NCBI GenBank assembly: GCA_017347465.1
Contig: AP021858.1
Location: 2,064,472 to 2,128,471, forward strand
DNA: 64,000 nucleotides
From: Candidatus Nitrosymbiomonas proteolyticus
GTDB taxonomy: Bacteria > Armatimonadota > Fimbriimonadia > Fimbriimonadales > Fimbriimonadaceae
Direction: 5' to 3'
The position numbers were made by a program, and so were the translations under genes. Below, in pieces: positions 8,193 through 17,055 of the stretch (position 1 is its first letter; every line of letters starts with the position of its first letter). The notes below the pieces were generated by a model. The model was not told where the DNA came from and did no database searches. It saw only the letters and a program-made list of their open reading frames with translations.

Positions 8193-9164
8193 CTCCAGCC
8201 CGTTGGTCGAGGCCAGTTGCGGCCACAAACCCGGCGGATGCGCCCGGTGGGCCAGCACGTCCTCCATCGCCTCCCGCATGAGCCGAACCGCCTCCGGAAA
8301 GGTCTCCTCCAGATGCGCGGCGACCTCCAGCCACTTGGCCTTGGTGGTCTCTATATCGGCCTGAGCCAGAGCCGTGCGGATCAGGCAGGCCACCATCTCC
8401 TTGCGCCCTTTGGGAACCCGCGCCAGCACATTGCGCATGAAGTGCACCCGGCAGCGCTGCCACTGGCAGCCCATGCAGCGCTCGATCGCTTTCTTGAGCC
8501 CCGAGTGGGAGTCTGAGACCACCAGCCTCGTCCCCCGAAGGCCCCGGTCGAGGACCGAGCGCAGGAACTCCGTCCAGAACTCCTCCGTCTCGGCGTGCCC
8601 GACGCGCATCCCCAAAACCTCGCGGCGCCCCTCTTCGTTCAGTCCGATCGCCACCACCGCCGCCTTCGACACGATCCGAGAGCCGTCGCGAACCTTCACG
8701 TAGGTAGCGTCCAGCCAGAGGTAAGGGAAGCTCCCCTCGAGCGGACGCTCCAGGAACTCCCGAACCCGCCCCTCGACCTCCAGGCAAAGGCGAGAGACCT
8801 CGCTCTTGGAGATCCCGGAGCCTCCCAGAGCCTGCACCAGATCGTCCACCGCCCGGGTGGAAACCCCTTGCAGGTACGCTTCCTGAATTACGCTCACGAG
8901 AGCCTTCTCCACGCCCCGGCGAGGCTCAAGAAAGCTCGGGAAGTAGCTGCCCGTGCGGAGCTTGGGAATCCGGAGTTCTACGTCTCCCACGCGCGTCTTC
9001 CAACTGCGGTCGCGGTACCCGTTTCTCCAGGTCTTCCGGTCTGAAGCCTCCCTTTGAGCCTCCACCTCGAGTTCCATCAGCTCCGAAAGTGCGTCTTTGA
9101 CCAACTCTCGAAGCATGTCCCTAACTTCCGCGCCCTCCAAGAGCGCTATGCTATTGTTTGCCAT
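8187..9164 (-). pseudogene. IS256-family (MULE-type) transposase, 3'-truncated
   Basis: About 326 residues match the start of a mutator-type transposase. [19 protein letters not shown] opens it, then [24 protein letters not shown], the catalytic [13 protein letters not shown] and [13 protein letters not shown], and [19 protein letters not shown]. The homology stops at STNGLERL, just where the family continues with a conserved basic segment, and the frame passes directly into the 69-bp repeat. The last 60-80 residues are therefore missing and the enzyme should be inactive. The start chosen is the ATG at 9164 ([11 protein letters not shown]). IS ends and target duplication could not be defined. 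Confidence 0.85.
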
Positions 9165-9243
9165 TCTCGTCCTCCGTTGACTTCTCACAAAGCAACCGGA
9201 CGGAATGGCGCCTCTTTCTACACCACGAGCTGGGACACTAACG

Positions 9244-9848
9244 GAGTTTCGGCCCTACAGGCCTACTGGATCGGTCGGATGGCACGGGTTCCAGGCCTTC
9301 GGTCTTCGCTTTAGGCTTGCGGCCTTTCAGGCCTAGGGAACCGGACCGAGCTCCTTCGTAAGGTGGGCGTCGGTGGTTCGGCAGGCCCAACGGGCCGAGA
9401 GGTTCGAGCGAAGGGCAACGCCCTGGTGGAATCCAGCCCCCAAGATGAAAGCGGCCTGTAAGGTCGCGACTCTCAACTCTCAACTCTCTCTCAACTCTCA
9501 ACTTCGCGACCCTGTGGCCGGGGCCGACCCCTAGAGCAGCCACGAAACAGACCCCGTTCCCTCTAACGAGCTACACCCCAAAGCAAGTTTGGGGTGGCAC
9601 CCAGATTGAGTCGCACGGAGCCCCGCTTCACTCTGCTCTTGACTTCCCGGTCTGCTCTGCGAGTCAGACCGGGGCACCCGGCGATGGGACTCCCTAGCCT
9701 CCCGGATGCAGGGTCACGCGAGGATGCGGGCGAGCATCACCCCAAAGCAAGTTTGGGGTGGCACCCAGATTGGGTCGCACCGAGAACTCCACTCACCGTC
9801 CACCATTCGTCTTCGAAGATAGGATTCCTGACTTTCCCGGACAGACGG
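9244..9848 (-). repeat. Composite intergenic repeat, copy R1 (inverted relative to R2)
   Basis: Read on the minus strand, this block matches 26419-26994 almost colinearly. The order is TCCGGGAAAGTCAGGAATCCTA, then a CACCCCAAACTTGCTTTGGGGTG hairpin, a GCATCCTCGCGTGACCCTGC segment, GGTCTGACTCGCAGAGC, a second hairpin, GGGGTCGGCCCCGGCCACAG, CGCGACCTTACAGGCCGC and GGCCTGTAGGGCCGAAACTC. A (CTCTCAA)n-type microsatellite at 9470-9504 is present here and absent from R2. Open frames within it (for example 9594-10052) are repeat DNA, not genes. The IS256 remnant lies between this block and array 1. Confidence 0.8.
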
Positions 9849-9968
9849 CGCGACCATCCGCCTGTCCGGGCGATTTCTGTCCGGGGGGGGCGTGATACTC
9901 GGCCCGCGAGCGCTCCCTGCGCCCGGCTGGCGGTCCGCGCCCCCTATGGGACGGTCGTCAGAAGCCTC

Positions 9969-10358
9969 CTACACCTTGAACCAGGACCTCGCGAACGATG
10001 CGGTGATCGCCGGCTCATACACCTTGCCGTTATTCGCCGCGATACCGCCTAGGATGCTCACGATCAATCCCCACACGAACGGGATCAAGTACAGAACGAT
10101 GCCGACGCCGCATGTGACAACGGCGAGAATGCCGCAAATCACCCAAAGGGCAAGCAGCACGATATGGAACGTCAGGCACTGCATCGAGTTCTTGTACACG
10201 AACGGCTTATCCTTGTCCACCAGCATGAAGATCACCGGGCTGATGATCCCGATGATGATCCCGAGAAGCCAGCAAAGCATGGCGTGAGTTCGGTCGTCTT
10301 GCGAGACTCCCGACCCAGAGTCCATCGGTTCTTGAGTTGCTTGAGTTTCGTTATCCAT
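9969..10358 (-). CDS. DUF4870 (Tic20-like) small membrane protein
   Basis: This is a 129-residue protein with a polar N-terminus, then MLCWLLGIIIGIISPVIFML, a DKDKPFVYKNSMQCLTFHI segment and two further hydrophobic stretches (VLLALWVICGILAVVTC and LYLIPFVWGLIVSILGG). The motif around D-K-x-P-F-V-x-x-N-x-x-Q-x-L-x-F is the hallmark of DUF4870. Members are inner-membrane proteins of unknown function with three to four helices. It stands alone between repeat R1 and feoB, and the 171 bp upstream hold no recognisable gene. Confidence 0.85.
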   Translation of the reverse strand: MDNETQATQEPMDSGSGVSQDDRTHAMLCWLLGIIIGIISPVIFMLVDKDKPFVYKNSMQCLTFHIVLLALWVICGILAVVTCGVGIVLYLIPFVWGLIVSILGGIAANNGKVYEPAITASFARSWFKV

Positions 10359-10529
10359 AACGTTTCGCGGGCGTCCGGAGACCGCCGCACGAACCCCCTT
10401 TTCCCTTTGGGACGGGCGACGAGGCCCAAAATCGGCGGACGAACGAAAGTTTCGACCCCTAAAGGCAACACGGGGGCAAATTCTCCTGCAGCAGCGTGCC
10501 TATCAGGGCCTCACTCAAACACAGTCGCG

Positions 10530-12707
10530 CTATCCGAAAGCGAGGGAAAGCTGGTGAACACCCACCGCGCCCAGGTAGGCCAGCCCGCTCATGTAGACGA
10601 ACACGAAGACCGGCCAACCCCACGAATTGGTCTCGCGGCGAATGGTCGCTAGGGTCGACATGCACTGCGCGCAAAGCGCAAAGAACACCATGAGTCCGAC
10701 CGCGGTCCACGGATTCGCAAGCGGCCGCCCGTCGGGCCACTTCGCGGATCGGAGCACGCTCCTGAGGTCGGTCGAAGTCTCGTCGACATCGCTCGAAACG
10801 TTGAAGATGATTCCCAGCGTCGAAACCATGACTTCGCGGGCCGGGAAGGCGCTGATGATGGCTGTCGAGAGCCGCCAATCGAAACCAGCCGGAAGGAATG
10901 CGGGCTCGATGGCCTTACCGAACTGGCCAAGATAGGAGCGCGCGAGGAGTTCTCCGCTGAGTTTGACTTCGACGCCCGCTGCATCGAGGCTGGGATCGGC
11001 CTGCGAGATCTGCGCGCGCAGTTGATCCTCCAATTCAGGGGAACGTGGGAAGTAGGCGAGGCTCCAGATCACGATCGACAGCGCAACGATGATCGTCCCG
11101 GCCGTCTTCACAAACACCTTGCCCCGGAAGTACACGCCCAGCCAAACATCGCGGGCCTTCGGCCACTCGTAGGGCGGCAACTCCAGCAAGAATGGCAGAC
11201 GGCTTCCGCGCAACACTCCCCGGTTGAGCACCCAAGCGACGGGGACGGCGACGATCAGCCCCAAGACGTGCATCGCGAACAGCGCGAATCCCGCCCAGCC
11301 AGCGCCGAACTGAGGCTCGATGAAGGTCCCGATCAGAAGCACGTAAACCGGCAATCGGGCCGAACAGCTCATGAGCGGAGCGACAAGGATGGTCGCGAGC
11401 CGACTCTTGCGGTCGGGCATCACCCGGGCGGCCATGATCCCCGGCACGGCGCAGGCGAAGCTCGAAAGCAAGGGTATGAACGCCCGGCCATTGAGCCCGC
11501 ACCAGCCCAGGAGCCGATCCATCAGAAAGGCAGCGCGCGCAAGGTATCCCGTGCCTTCGAGGATCCCGATGAACAAGAAGAGGATGCAGATTTGGGGAAG
11601 GAACATCAACATCGTGCCGACGCCCCCTAGAAGTCCATCCGAGACCAGAGACTGCAGCCAAGGCGCTCCGGAAAGCGGCGCGGTCGTCCATTCTCCCAGC
11701 TTGCCAAACGCCCATTCGATCCCCGCCATCAAGGGCTGCGCCAGCGTATAAATCGACTGAAACACGAGATACATGAGCGCGACGAAGAAAAGCAGCCCGA
11801 ACACCCGATGCGTGAGCCACGAGTCGATCTTGTCGCTTGTGGACTTTGGGCGGCCGTCTCGGTCCCGCTCGATCGCCGCCCGAGTGACCATCTCCGCCCA
11901 CTGGTAGCGCTCCTCGGGAGTGGCGTCTTGGCGTTGAGCGGCCTGCGACTTCTGAATCTCGCCGACAGCCTCATCGAACGCTTCTTTGATCTCCGGGAAG
12001 TCCTCGACCGACCGGGCGAATTCCGGATCCTCACCCAGAAGCCCCCGCCGGACGTTCGCCTTGGGAACGTCGAATCCCGCGCGCGCGAGCCGTTCTTTCA
12101 GCAAGGCCACCTTGAATTCGACCAACGGCGAGAACTCGATCTCTAGGTCGGGAATCCGAGGGCGTTCGAGGTTGCGCGAGATCGCGCTCTTCAGTTCTTC
12201 GATGCCTCTTCCGCGAAATCCCACGACCGGCACGACATCGACGTCGAGCAGGCTCGAAAGCCGGGCCACGTCGAGACGCTTGTCTTCTGCTTCGAGTTGG
12301 TCGGTCTTCGTGACCGCAACTAGCAGCGGAGCGTCGAGGTCTGCCAGTTCCGTAAACAGGTACAAGTTGCGCTCGAGACCCGGCGCGTCCATCACGCAAA
12401 GCAGAAGATCGGGCCTGCGCTCGGTTTGGGAGGCTCCTCGGATCACGTCCACCGCGACGCGCTCGTCTTCCGAAAGCGCTTCGAGGCTGTAGAGCCCCGG
12501 TACGTCGAGCAATTCGACCTTCGCGCCTTCGACAGCGAGCTTGCCCGAAACGCGTTCGACGGTGACTCCGGGGTAGTTCGCGACGCGTTGCGCGGAGCCG
12601 GTCAGGGCGTTGAAGACGCTCGACTTGCCCGTATTGGGATTGCCCACCATCGCGACCAGCGGAAGGGCCTGGGCTTGTGGATCCCTTTGGACCTCCGGAA
12701 GCGACAC
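10530..12707 (-). CDS. feoB: Ferrous iron transporter B
   Basis: The 725-residue inner-membrane Fe(II) transporter has an N-terminal GTPase domain: G1 GNPNTGKSS, G3 DVPG in ELLDVPGLYS and G4 TKTD in VAVTKTDQL. A helical GDI-like spacer follows. From about residue 280 come the transmembrane regions, including CILFLFIGILEGTGYLARAAFLMDR, GRAFIPLLSSFACAVPGIMAAR with the conserved Cys, and SFACAVPG-type gate motifs. The GTG start directly follows the feoA stop (TAAGTG), so translation is coupled. It imports ferrous iron, which fits anaerobic or microaerobic niches. Confidence 0.95.
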   Translation of the reverse strand: MSLPEVQRDPQAQALPLVAMVGNPNTGKSSVFNALTGSAQRVANYPGVTVERVSGKLAVEGAKVELLDVPGLYSLEALSEDERVAVDVIRGASQTERRPDLLLCVMDAPGLERNLYLFTELADLDAPLLVAVTKTDQLEAEDKRLDVARLSSLLDVDVVPVVGFRGRGIEELKSAISRNLERPRIPDLEIEFSPLVEFKVALLKERLARAGFDVPKANVRRGLLGEDPEFARSVEDFPEIKEAFDEAVGEIQKSQAAQRQDATPEERYQWAEMVTRAAIERDRDGRPKSTSDKIDSWLTHRVFGLLFFVALMYLVFQSIYTLAQPLMAGIEWAFGKLGEWTTAPLSGAPWLQSLVSDGLLGGVGTMLMFLPQICILFLFIGILEGTGYLARAAFLMDRLLGWCGLNGRAFIPLLSSFACAVPGIMAARVMPDRKSRLATILVAPLMSCSARLPVYVLLIGTFIEPQFGAGWAGFALFAMHVLGLIVAVPVAWVLNRGVLRGSRLPFLLELPPYEWPKARDVWLGVYFRGKVFVKTAGTIIVALSIVIWSLAYFPRSPELEDQLRAQISQADPSLDAAGVEVKLSGELLARSYLGQFGKAIEPAFLPAGFDWRLSTAIISAFPAREVMVSTLGIIFNVSSDVDETSTDLRSVLRSAKWPDGRPLANPWTAVGLMVFFALCAQCMSTLATIRRETNSWGWPVFVFVYMSGLAYLGAVGVHQLSLAFG

Positions 12708-12962
12708 TTACGACTCCAGGAGCCGAACATGAAGCGCCGAGGCCTCCGTTCGCCGCAAGCAGAGTCGATAGCCGCGTAACGAGATTTCGATGGGGTCCCC
12801 AAGCGGAGCGATTCGCAAGAGTTCGACCTCAGTTCCCAGAACGAGGCCCATTTGTTCGAGGCGACGCCGGTGTGGGCAGTCGGCCTGAACCGAGGCGATC
12901 ACGCCCCTTTGTCCTGGTTTCATTTCGGAAAGAAGCAAGCCGGAAACTCGGGTCGCGGGCAT
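12708..12962 (-). CDS. feoA: FeoA-domain protein
   Basis: This 84-residue SH3-like protein has LLSEMKPGQRGVIASVQADCPHRRRLEQMGLVLGTEVELLR, characteristic of FeoA, followed by GDPIEISLRGYRLCLRRTEA. By family it is a cytosolic partner needed for FeoB activity. It is the first gene of a two-gene feoAB unit. A TAGCTT box on the minus strand (12970-12975) sits 7 bp before the ATG, compatible with a leaderless promoter. No Fur box was identified by eye. Confidence 0.92.
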   Translation of the reverse strand: MPATRVSGLLLSEMKPGQRGVIASVQADCPHRRRLEQMGLVLGTEVELLRIAPLGDPIEISLRGYRLCLRRTEASALHVRLLES

Positions 12963-12969
12963 TATTCGT

Positions 12970-12975
12970 AAGCTA
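12970..12975 (-). promoter_or_regulatory. Possible -10 box for feoAB
   Basis: TAGCTT (TANNNT) lies 7 bp before the feoA start on the minus strand. It fits the recurrent box-to-start spacing seen elsewhere in the window. Confidence 0.3.
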
Positions 12976-13028
12976 CCCCAAAAGGGGCCGATTCTGCTTC
13001 AATCCATACGCAAACGTACGGTATCTCT

Positions 13029-13754
13029 TCATCTGACCAGCTTGAAAAGCTTGTCATCAACCTTTGCGTTCACTTGGATGTCCACGTCCCACCGGCTTTC
13101 CACGCGCTGCATTTGCCCGCCGACCAGGAGGTTCTCGACGACCACGTAGCGACGAAGGTCGTGGCTGTCTGTCACCCACATCAGGAACCTGCCTGTAACC
13201 GCAGCGTTGCCGTACTCTCGCCAGGACCCCGCGATCACGTGCACCTTTTCGGACTCTGCTTCGGTTGTCCCCGCGTATTCCAGCGTCGCCCAAGTTCCCC
13301 TCAGGTACTCGAGGTCGGCCCTGCGGCCCACCACGATGTCGAGGGTGGCGTTGCGGTCCAAAAGCCCTCCCGTGCCTGCTGAGTACGCGTCCATGAGGGT
13401 GAGTTGCGAGCGGTTCGGCTTCATCGATTCGACCAAGCGCTTCCCGGGGTCGTCCCAAGGGAGTTGGGGCGGGTTGTAGGACATGTAGTTGCCGTCCGCG
13501 GTGATGATCCTGACGTCCTTGGGGTTGGTGCTCTTCACCTGCCTGACAAAGAGCTTGTGAGGCCGCTCGATTTGGAGGTCGGTGCGAAGCTGTCCAGATT
13601 GTTGGCCCATCGCTTGGGTCAAGACCACGGTTCCCGTTAGGGTCTTCGCTTCGGCGTACCGAGCCAGCATCTTGCTGATGATCTGGGCCGGGCTCGAGGC
13701 CTGTTGGCCGCTGGCCGAGACGAGAACTGCGGTCAAAAGTGTCTGTACGATCAA
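13029..13754 (-). CDS. LolA-like periplasmic protein (DUF2092-type)
   Basis: The 241-residue protein starts at a TTG with AGGAG upstream. A signal peptide (VQTLLTAVLVSASGQQA) is followed by AQIISKMLARYAEAKTLTGTVVLTQ, the start of the half-barrel fold shared by LolA, LolB and DUF2092 proteins. Later strands (DLQIERPHKLFVRQVKS, RFLMWVTDSHDLRRYVVVE) fit that fold. By analogy it could bind a lipid or lipoprotein in the periplasm, but this is weak inference. Its start lies beside the stop of the cobalamin adenosyltransferase, so it is in the same operon. Confidence 0.6.
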   Translation of the reverse strand: MIVQTLLTAVLVSASGQQASSPAQIISKMLARYAEAKTLTGTVVLTQAMGQQSGQLRTDLQIERPHKLFVRQVKSTNPKDVRIITADGNYMSYNPPQLPWDDPGKRLVESMKPNRSQLTLMDAYSAGTGGLLDRNATLDIVVGRRADLEYLRGTWATLEYAGTTEAESEKVHVIAGSWREYGNAAVTGRFLMWVTDSHDLRRYVVVENLLVGGQMQRVESRWDVDIQVNAKVDDKLFKLVR

Positions 13755-13755
13755 T

Positions 13756-14304
13756 TCAAGCTCCTAATGTGTTCCACTTCGAGTCTTCGACTCCCTCTTG
13801 CCGGTTTGCCTCGCGGGCGGCGACAAAGAGCCAATCCGACAGCCGATTCAAGAACTGGAGCACAACGGGCCGCAGCGACTCGATCTGGCTCAGTTCTACG
13901 ATCGACCTTTCTGACCTCCGGCAAACGGCCCTTGCCAGGTGAAGGTGCGAGGCGGCCTTGGACCCGCCCGGAAGGATGAAGTTACGCAGCTCCTCCAGCC
14001 CCTCGGCCATCTCGTCGATCCACTGTTCCAAACGTTGGACGTGCGAATCGTCGAGAGTTTCGAAAAAATGCCTCTTCTTTTGAGGTGCGGCGACCTCGGC
14101 TCCCAGTTCAAAAAGCCAGCCTTGCACGCTCGCGAGGTGGTCGGCCAAATCTCCCTGACCCAGATGGGCCCGCGCCACGCCGACCGCCGCATTGAGTTCG
14201 TCGACCGTTCCCACGGCCTCCATCAGCGGATCGGACTTGGGGATTCGTTCGCCTCCCGAAAGCCCGGTGGTGCCGCCATCCCCGGTGCGTGTGTAGATTC
14301 TCAA
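13756..14304 (-). CDS. Cob(I)yrinic acid a,c-diamide/cobalamin adenosyltransferase (PduO type)
   Basis: This 182-residue protein has the PduO/MMAB signature at its N-terminus (RIYTRTGDGGTTGL for ATP binding), then VGTVDELNAAVGVAR and the C-terminal AVCRRSERSIVEL and LNRLSDWLFVAAREAN. It transfers the adenosyl group of ATP to cob(I)alamin, making coenzyme B12 for radical enzymes. It overlaps the upstream WecG-type gene by 4 bp (ATGA). The surrounding genes are not B12 genes, so it probably serves salvage or maturation. Confidence 0.93.
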   Translation of the reverse strand: MRIYTRTGDGGTTGLSGGERIPKSDPLMEAVGTVDELNAAVGVARAHLGQGDLADHLASVQGWLFELGAEVAAPQKKRHFFETLDDSHVQRLEQWIDEMAEGLEELRNFILPGGSKAASHLHLARAVCRRSERSIVELSQIESLRPVVLQFLNRLSDWLFVAAREANRQEGVEDSKWNTLGA

Positions 14305-15050
14305 CTCTTCTCCCTCAATACAGCAAGGACGAACTTGGGCAACGCCTTGACCTTACTGAACTTCTTTGGGTTGAGCATTAGCCTCCAAAGCCATTCGAGG
14401 TTGAACCTCTGGAACAGCCGAGGCGCCCGTTTGACCTTGCCGCTGAAGACATCGAACGATCCGCCGACTCCCATCGACACGGGCGCCTGGATGATCGACT
14501 GCGTGCGGGCGATAAACTTCTCCTGCCGCGGGATGCCCATTGCGACGAAAAGGATGTCGGGCTTGTAGGGAGCGATCTCACTGGCAACGACCTCGTCGCT
14601 CTCCGCCGGGAAGTACCCGTGGCGTGTGCCGACGATGTTGCAGCCGGGGTGCTTTAGTCTCAGGGCCTCAGCAGCCATCTCGGCGACCCCGGCCGCAGCT
14701 CCCAAAAAGAAAATGCGGTATCCGTGGTCGGCGCTTCGCGCGCACAAAGCGTCCACCAAGTCGACCCCGCTCACTCTCTCGACGATCGGCATCCCTTTTC
14801 TTCGGGCGGCCCACCGAATGCCGGCGGAGTCTGCTGTCACCAGGTCCGCCCTCAGCAAGACCTCCCTGAACTCCGGGTCAGACTGGGCGGCAATGATCGC
14901 GCTGGAGTCGGCCGTCACGGCGTTCCGAGGGGTCTTCTCGCGTACGAACCGATCGATGACTTCCAGCGTCTGGTCGAAGGTGAACCGATCTACCGGAATC
15001 CCCAGGATATCCACTCGGTCTTGCGCTTGCTCGGTGGCTACCGATGCCAT
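14301..15050 (-). CDS. WecG/TagA/CpsF-family glycosyltransferase
   Basis: From the ATG at 15050 the protein has 249 residues; a TTG at 15068 would add six. It has the GT26 pattern: DILGIPVDRFTFDQTLEVID, NAVTADSSAI in place of the usual Asn-rich start, TADSAGIRWAARRKGMPIVERVSGVDL with the catalytic-type Asp, and FLGAAAGVAEMAAEALR. KPDILFVAMGIPRQEKFI and VGGSFDVFSGKVKRAPRLF follow. Such enzymes add ManNAc-type sugars to a lipid-linked acceptor at the cytoplasmic membrane in polysaccharide synthesis. No other polysaccharide gene is adjacent except kdsA 4 kb away on the other strand. Confidence 0.88.
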   Translation of the reverse strand: MASVATEQAQDRVDILGIPVDRFTFDQTLEVIDRFVREKTPRNAVTADSSAIIAAQSDPEFREVLLRADLVTADSAGIRWAARRKGMPIVERVSGVDLVDALCARSADHGYRIFFLGAAAGVAEMAAEALRLKHPGCNIVGTRHGYFPAESDEVVASEIAPYKPDILFVAMGIPRQEKFIARTQSIIQAPVSMGVGGSFDVFSGKVKRAPRLFQRFNLEWLWRLMLNPKKFSKVKALPKFVLAVLREKS

Positions 15051-15272
15051 GATGTTGCTTGCTGTCAAGTCTACCTGCTGGCGTTCCGTTCCCCTGCGTC
15101 CGAAGCGAAAGTGCCCTCCGCAGGTTCAACCCTATACGGGTTTTTCCAGTATTTCAACATATATTCGGACGATTCCGGGCCGTAGATTTGCTATCCTATG
15201 ATCCTGCTTAGTTGGTCCAGACTCACAGAGCACATTTCGGCTCCCCACAAGGGGGCGACCTTGGAGAATTGA

Positions 15273-16109
15273 ATGAAAAAGGCATTTACGCTCATCGAAC
15301 TCTTGGTTGTGATCGCCATCATCGCCATTCTCGCAGCCATCCTCTTCCCGGTCTTCGCCCAAGCGAAGGAATCGGCGAAGAGAGCTAGCTGCTTGGCGAA
15401 CCAGAAGCAAATCGCCCTGGCCGGCATCATGTACTCGTCCGACTTCGACGACTACTTCGCGCTCAGCGCCTACTTCGTCGCGCCCTATGGCGGGGACCCT
15501 CGATACCGGATCTTCTCGGTGTATGACGCCTTGCAGCCGTACATCAAGAACACGGGAATCTTCCAGTGCCCGTCCCTGACCCCAGGCATCGACTGGAAGA
15601 ACCGAGTGGAGACCGCTCCCCCAGCCGCGGGCGCGCTGACCACAGCGGGCACGTTCCAGTTCACGGGCTTCGTCCCGAACTTGGGCGTGTTTGGGGAGAA
15701 CTTCTGCTCGGCGCCGATCGCCGCCCTGCGAAAGTACACGCCTTCGACTCCGCAATCCGGTCTCCCCGACCCCGTCGGCACCATCCTCTTCTTCGATGGC
15801 TACATGAAGAAGAACGCGCCGCTCGAGTATTACAACTTCATGGGCATGGCGCGGCACGCCGAGGGAGTCGTGGTGAACTTCGCCGACGGCCACTCGCACT
15901 TCTATCGCTTCAACGGGATCCCGACCGGCGGCAGCACCACCGGCATCGCGACCGCCCAGCGCCCCACCTACTACTCATGGACCGGGCCTTATGTGAGGAC
16001 CGAGCAAGAAATGGACGCGCTGACCCCGTCGCCCACCAACACCTACAATGACTTCCACGGTGTTCCGGGGACTCCGATCACCGACTCCGAAGACTACGCC
16101 TGCAACTAA
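15273..16109 (+). CDS. Prepilin-type N-terminal cleavage/methylation domain protein (DUF1559-like)
   Basis: The 278-residue paralogue of the 2985 gene begins [20 protein letters not shown], followed by [21 protein letters not shown] good ribosome-binding site, TTGGAGAA, lies 6-7 bp upstream. The C-terminal half has [11 protein letters not shown], the DGH motif. The middle part ([18 protein letters not shown]) is shared with the third paralogue, which has [15 protein letters not shown]. It should be an inner-membrane pseudopilin-like protein exposed outside. No small lipoprotein follows this copy, unlike the other two. Confidence 0.85.
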   Translation: MKKAFTLIELLVVIAIIAILAAILFPVFAQAKESAKRASCLANQKQIALAGIMYSSDFDDYFALSAYFVAPYGGDPRYRIFSVYDALQPYIKNTGIFQCPSLTPGIDWKNRVETAPPAAGALTTAGTFQFTGFVPNLGVFGENFCSAPIAALRKYTPSTPQSGLPDPVGTILFFDGYMKKNAPLEYYNFMGMARHAEGVVVNFADGHSHFYRFNGIPTGGSTTGIATAQRPTYYSWTGPYVRTEQEMDALTPSPTNTYNDFHGVPGTPITDSEDYACN

Positions 16110-16129
16110 ACGGGCGGCCAACGAAGATC

Positions 16130-16157
16130 GAGCGCAAGCGGTTCGCCGTCTGCGCTC
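16130..16157 (+). terminator. Hairpin after the prepilin gene
   Basis: GAGCGCAAGCGG and CCGTCTGCGCTC pair around a TTCG loop with two internal mismatches, followed by GTTCCCGTTT. It is a plausible but T-poor terminator 20 bp after the stop. Confidence 0.45.
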
Positions 16158-16208
16158 GTTCCCGTTTCTGGTGGACTCGTCGGCGGCGAATCGAGCCTAA
16201 CTTCGGAT

Positions 16209-17018
16209 ATGATGGGTCCAGTGATTGCGACCGCCAACGATGCGCCCTCGACGATTCTGCTCCGAGTGTTGCGCCAAGATCGCCAGGGCGCGGAGTCCTA
16301 TTGGGAAGAGTTCGAGATTCCCTATCGGCCCCAACTCAACGTGATCTCGACGCTCATGGAGGTCCGGAAGCGTCCCGTCAACGCCCAAGGCAAGTTCGTG
16401 CGCCCGCCCGCATGGGAAGCTGCCTGCCTCGAAGAGGTTTGCGGCTCTTGTACGATGAACATCAACGGGCGCGTCCGTCAAGCGTGTACGGCGCTGATCG
16501 ACGATGTCGGTGAGAGGAAGGGTTCGCAGATGGTCGTCGAGCTTGAGGCGATGCGGAAGTTTCGCCTCGTGCGCGACCTCATCGTTGACCGCTCGTCAAT
16601 GTTCGAATCCCTCAAGAAGATCAAGGGATGGGTACCGATCGACGGGTCGTATGACTTGGGCATGGCGCAGCCGCAAGACGACCACATTCGGCAACTTCGG
16701 TATTCGCTCAGCCGGTGCATGACGTGCGGGTGCTGCTTGGAAGCCTGTCCGCAGGTGAGCGAGCGATCGAAGTTCGTCGGGCCGGCAGCGATCGGCCAGA
16801 CGTTGCTCTTCAACCTTCACCCGGTCGGTAAGGCCCTGGAATCCGAGAGGCTCGAGTTCATGGAGAGTGAGGCTGGAATCACGAACTGCGGCAACGCCCA
16901 GAACTGCGTCAAGGTTTGTCCCAAAGGGGTGCCCTTGACCCACGCGATCGCCGATCTCAATCGGGAAGCGACTCGCCACTCGCTTGGGAAGTGGTTCAGG
17001 TCCGGACCGCACGGGTAG
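16209..17018 (+). CDS. sdhB: Succinate dehydrogenase/fumarate reductase iron-sulfur subunit
   Basis: This 269-residue protein has the three cluster motifs in order: a 2Fe-2S ferredoxin domain (ACLEEVCGSCTMNINGRVRQAC, about residues 76-97), then CMTCGCCLEACPQ for the 4Fe-4S cluster, and CGNAQNCVKVCPKGVP completing the 3Fe-4S and 4Fe-4S sites. It passes electrons from the flavoprotein SdhA to quinone at the inner membrane face. No sdhA or sdhC lies next to it in the window: the upstream neighbour is a prepilin gene and dsbD follows. Its partners must be elsewhere, or upstream genes were displaced. Confidence 0.93.
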   Translation: MMGPVIATANDAPSTILLRVLRQDRQGAESYWEEFEIPYRPQLNVISTLMEVRKRPVNAQGKFVRPPAWEAACLEEVCGSCTMNINGRVRQACTALIDDVGERKGSQMVVELEAMRKFRLVRDLIVDRSSMFESLKKIKGWVPIDGSYDLGMAQPQDDHIRQLRYSLSRCMTCGCCLEACPQVSERSKFVGPAAIGQTLLFNLHPVGKALESERLEFMESEAGITNCGNAQNCVKVCPKGVPLTHAIADLNREATRHSLGKWFRSGPHG

Positions 17019-17055
17019 AGACCCGATTCGGGAACCCTGATCGTAGAAACTCCTT

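Noticed and set aside
7821-9188. A single 455-residue transposase gene.
   Set aside because: Homology to IS256-type transposases stops at 8187. The rest is the 69-bp repeat read in frame, and the 3' end overlaps the gene at 7468-7884.
9594-10052. Long open frame over repeat R1.
   Set aside because: The frame is made of repeat DNA shared with R2, has no ribosome-binding site and overlaps the DUF4870 gene on the other strand.
12963-13028. Fur box before feoA.
   Set aside because: No 19-bp palindrome resembling GATAATGATWATCATTATC was found. Only a TANNNT box is visible.
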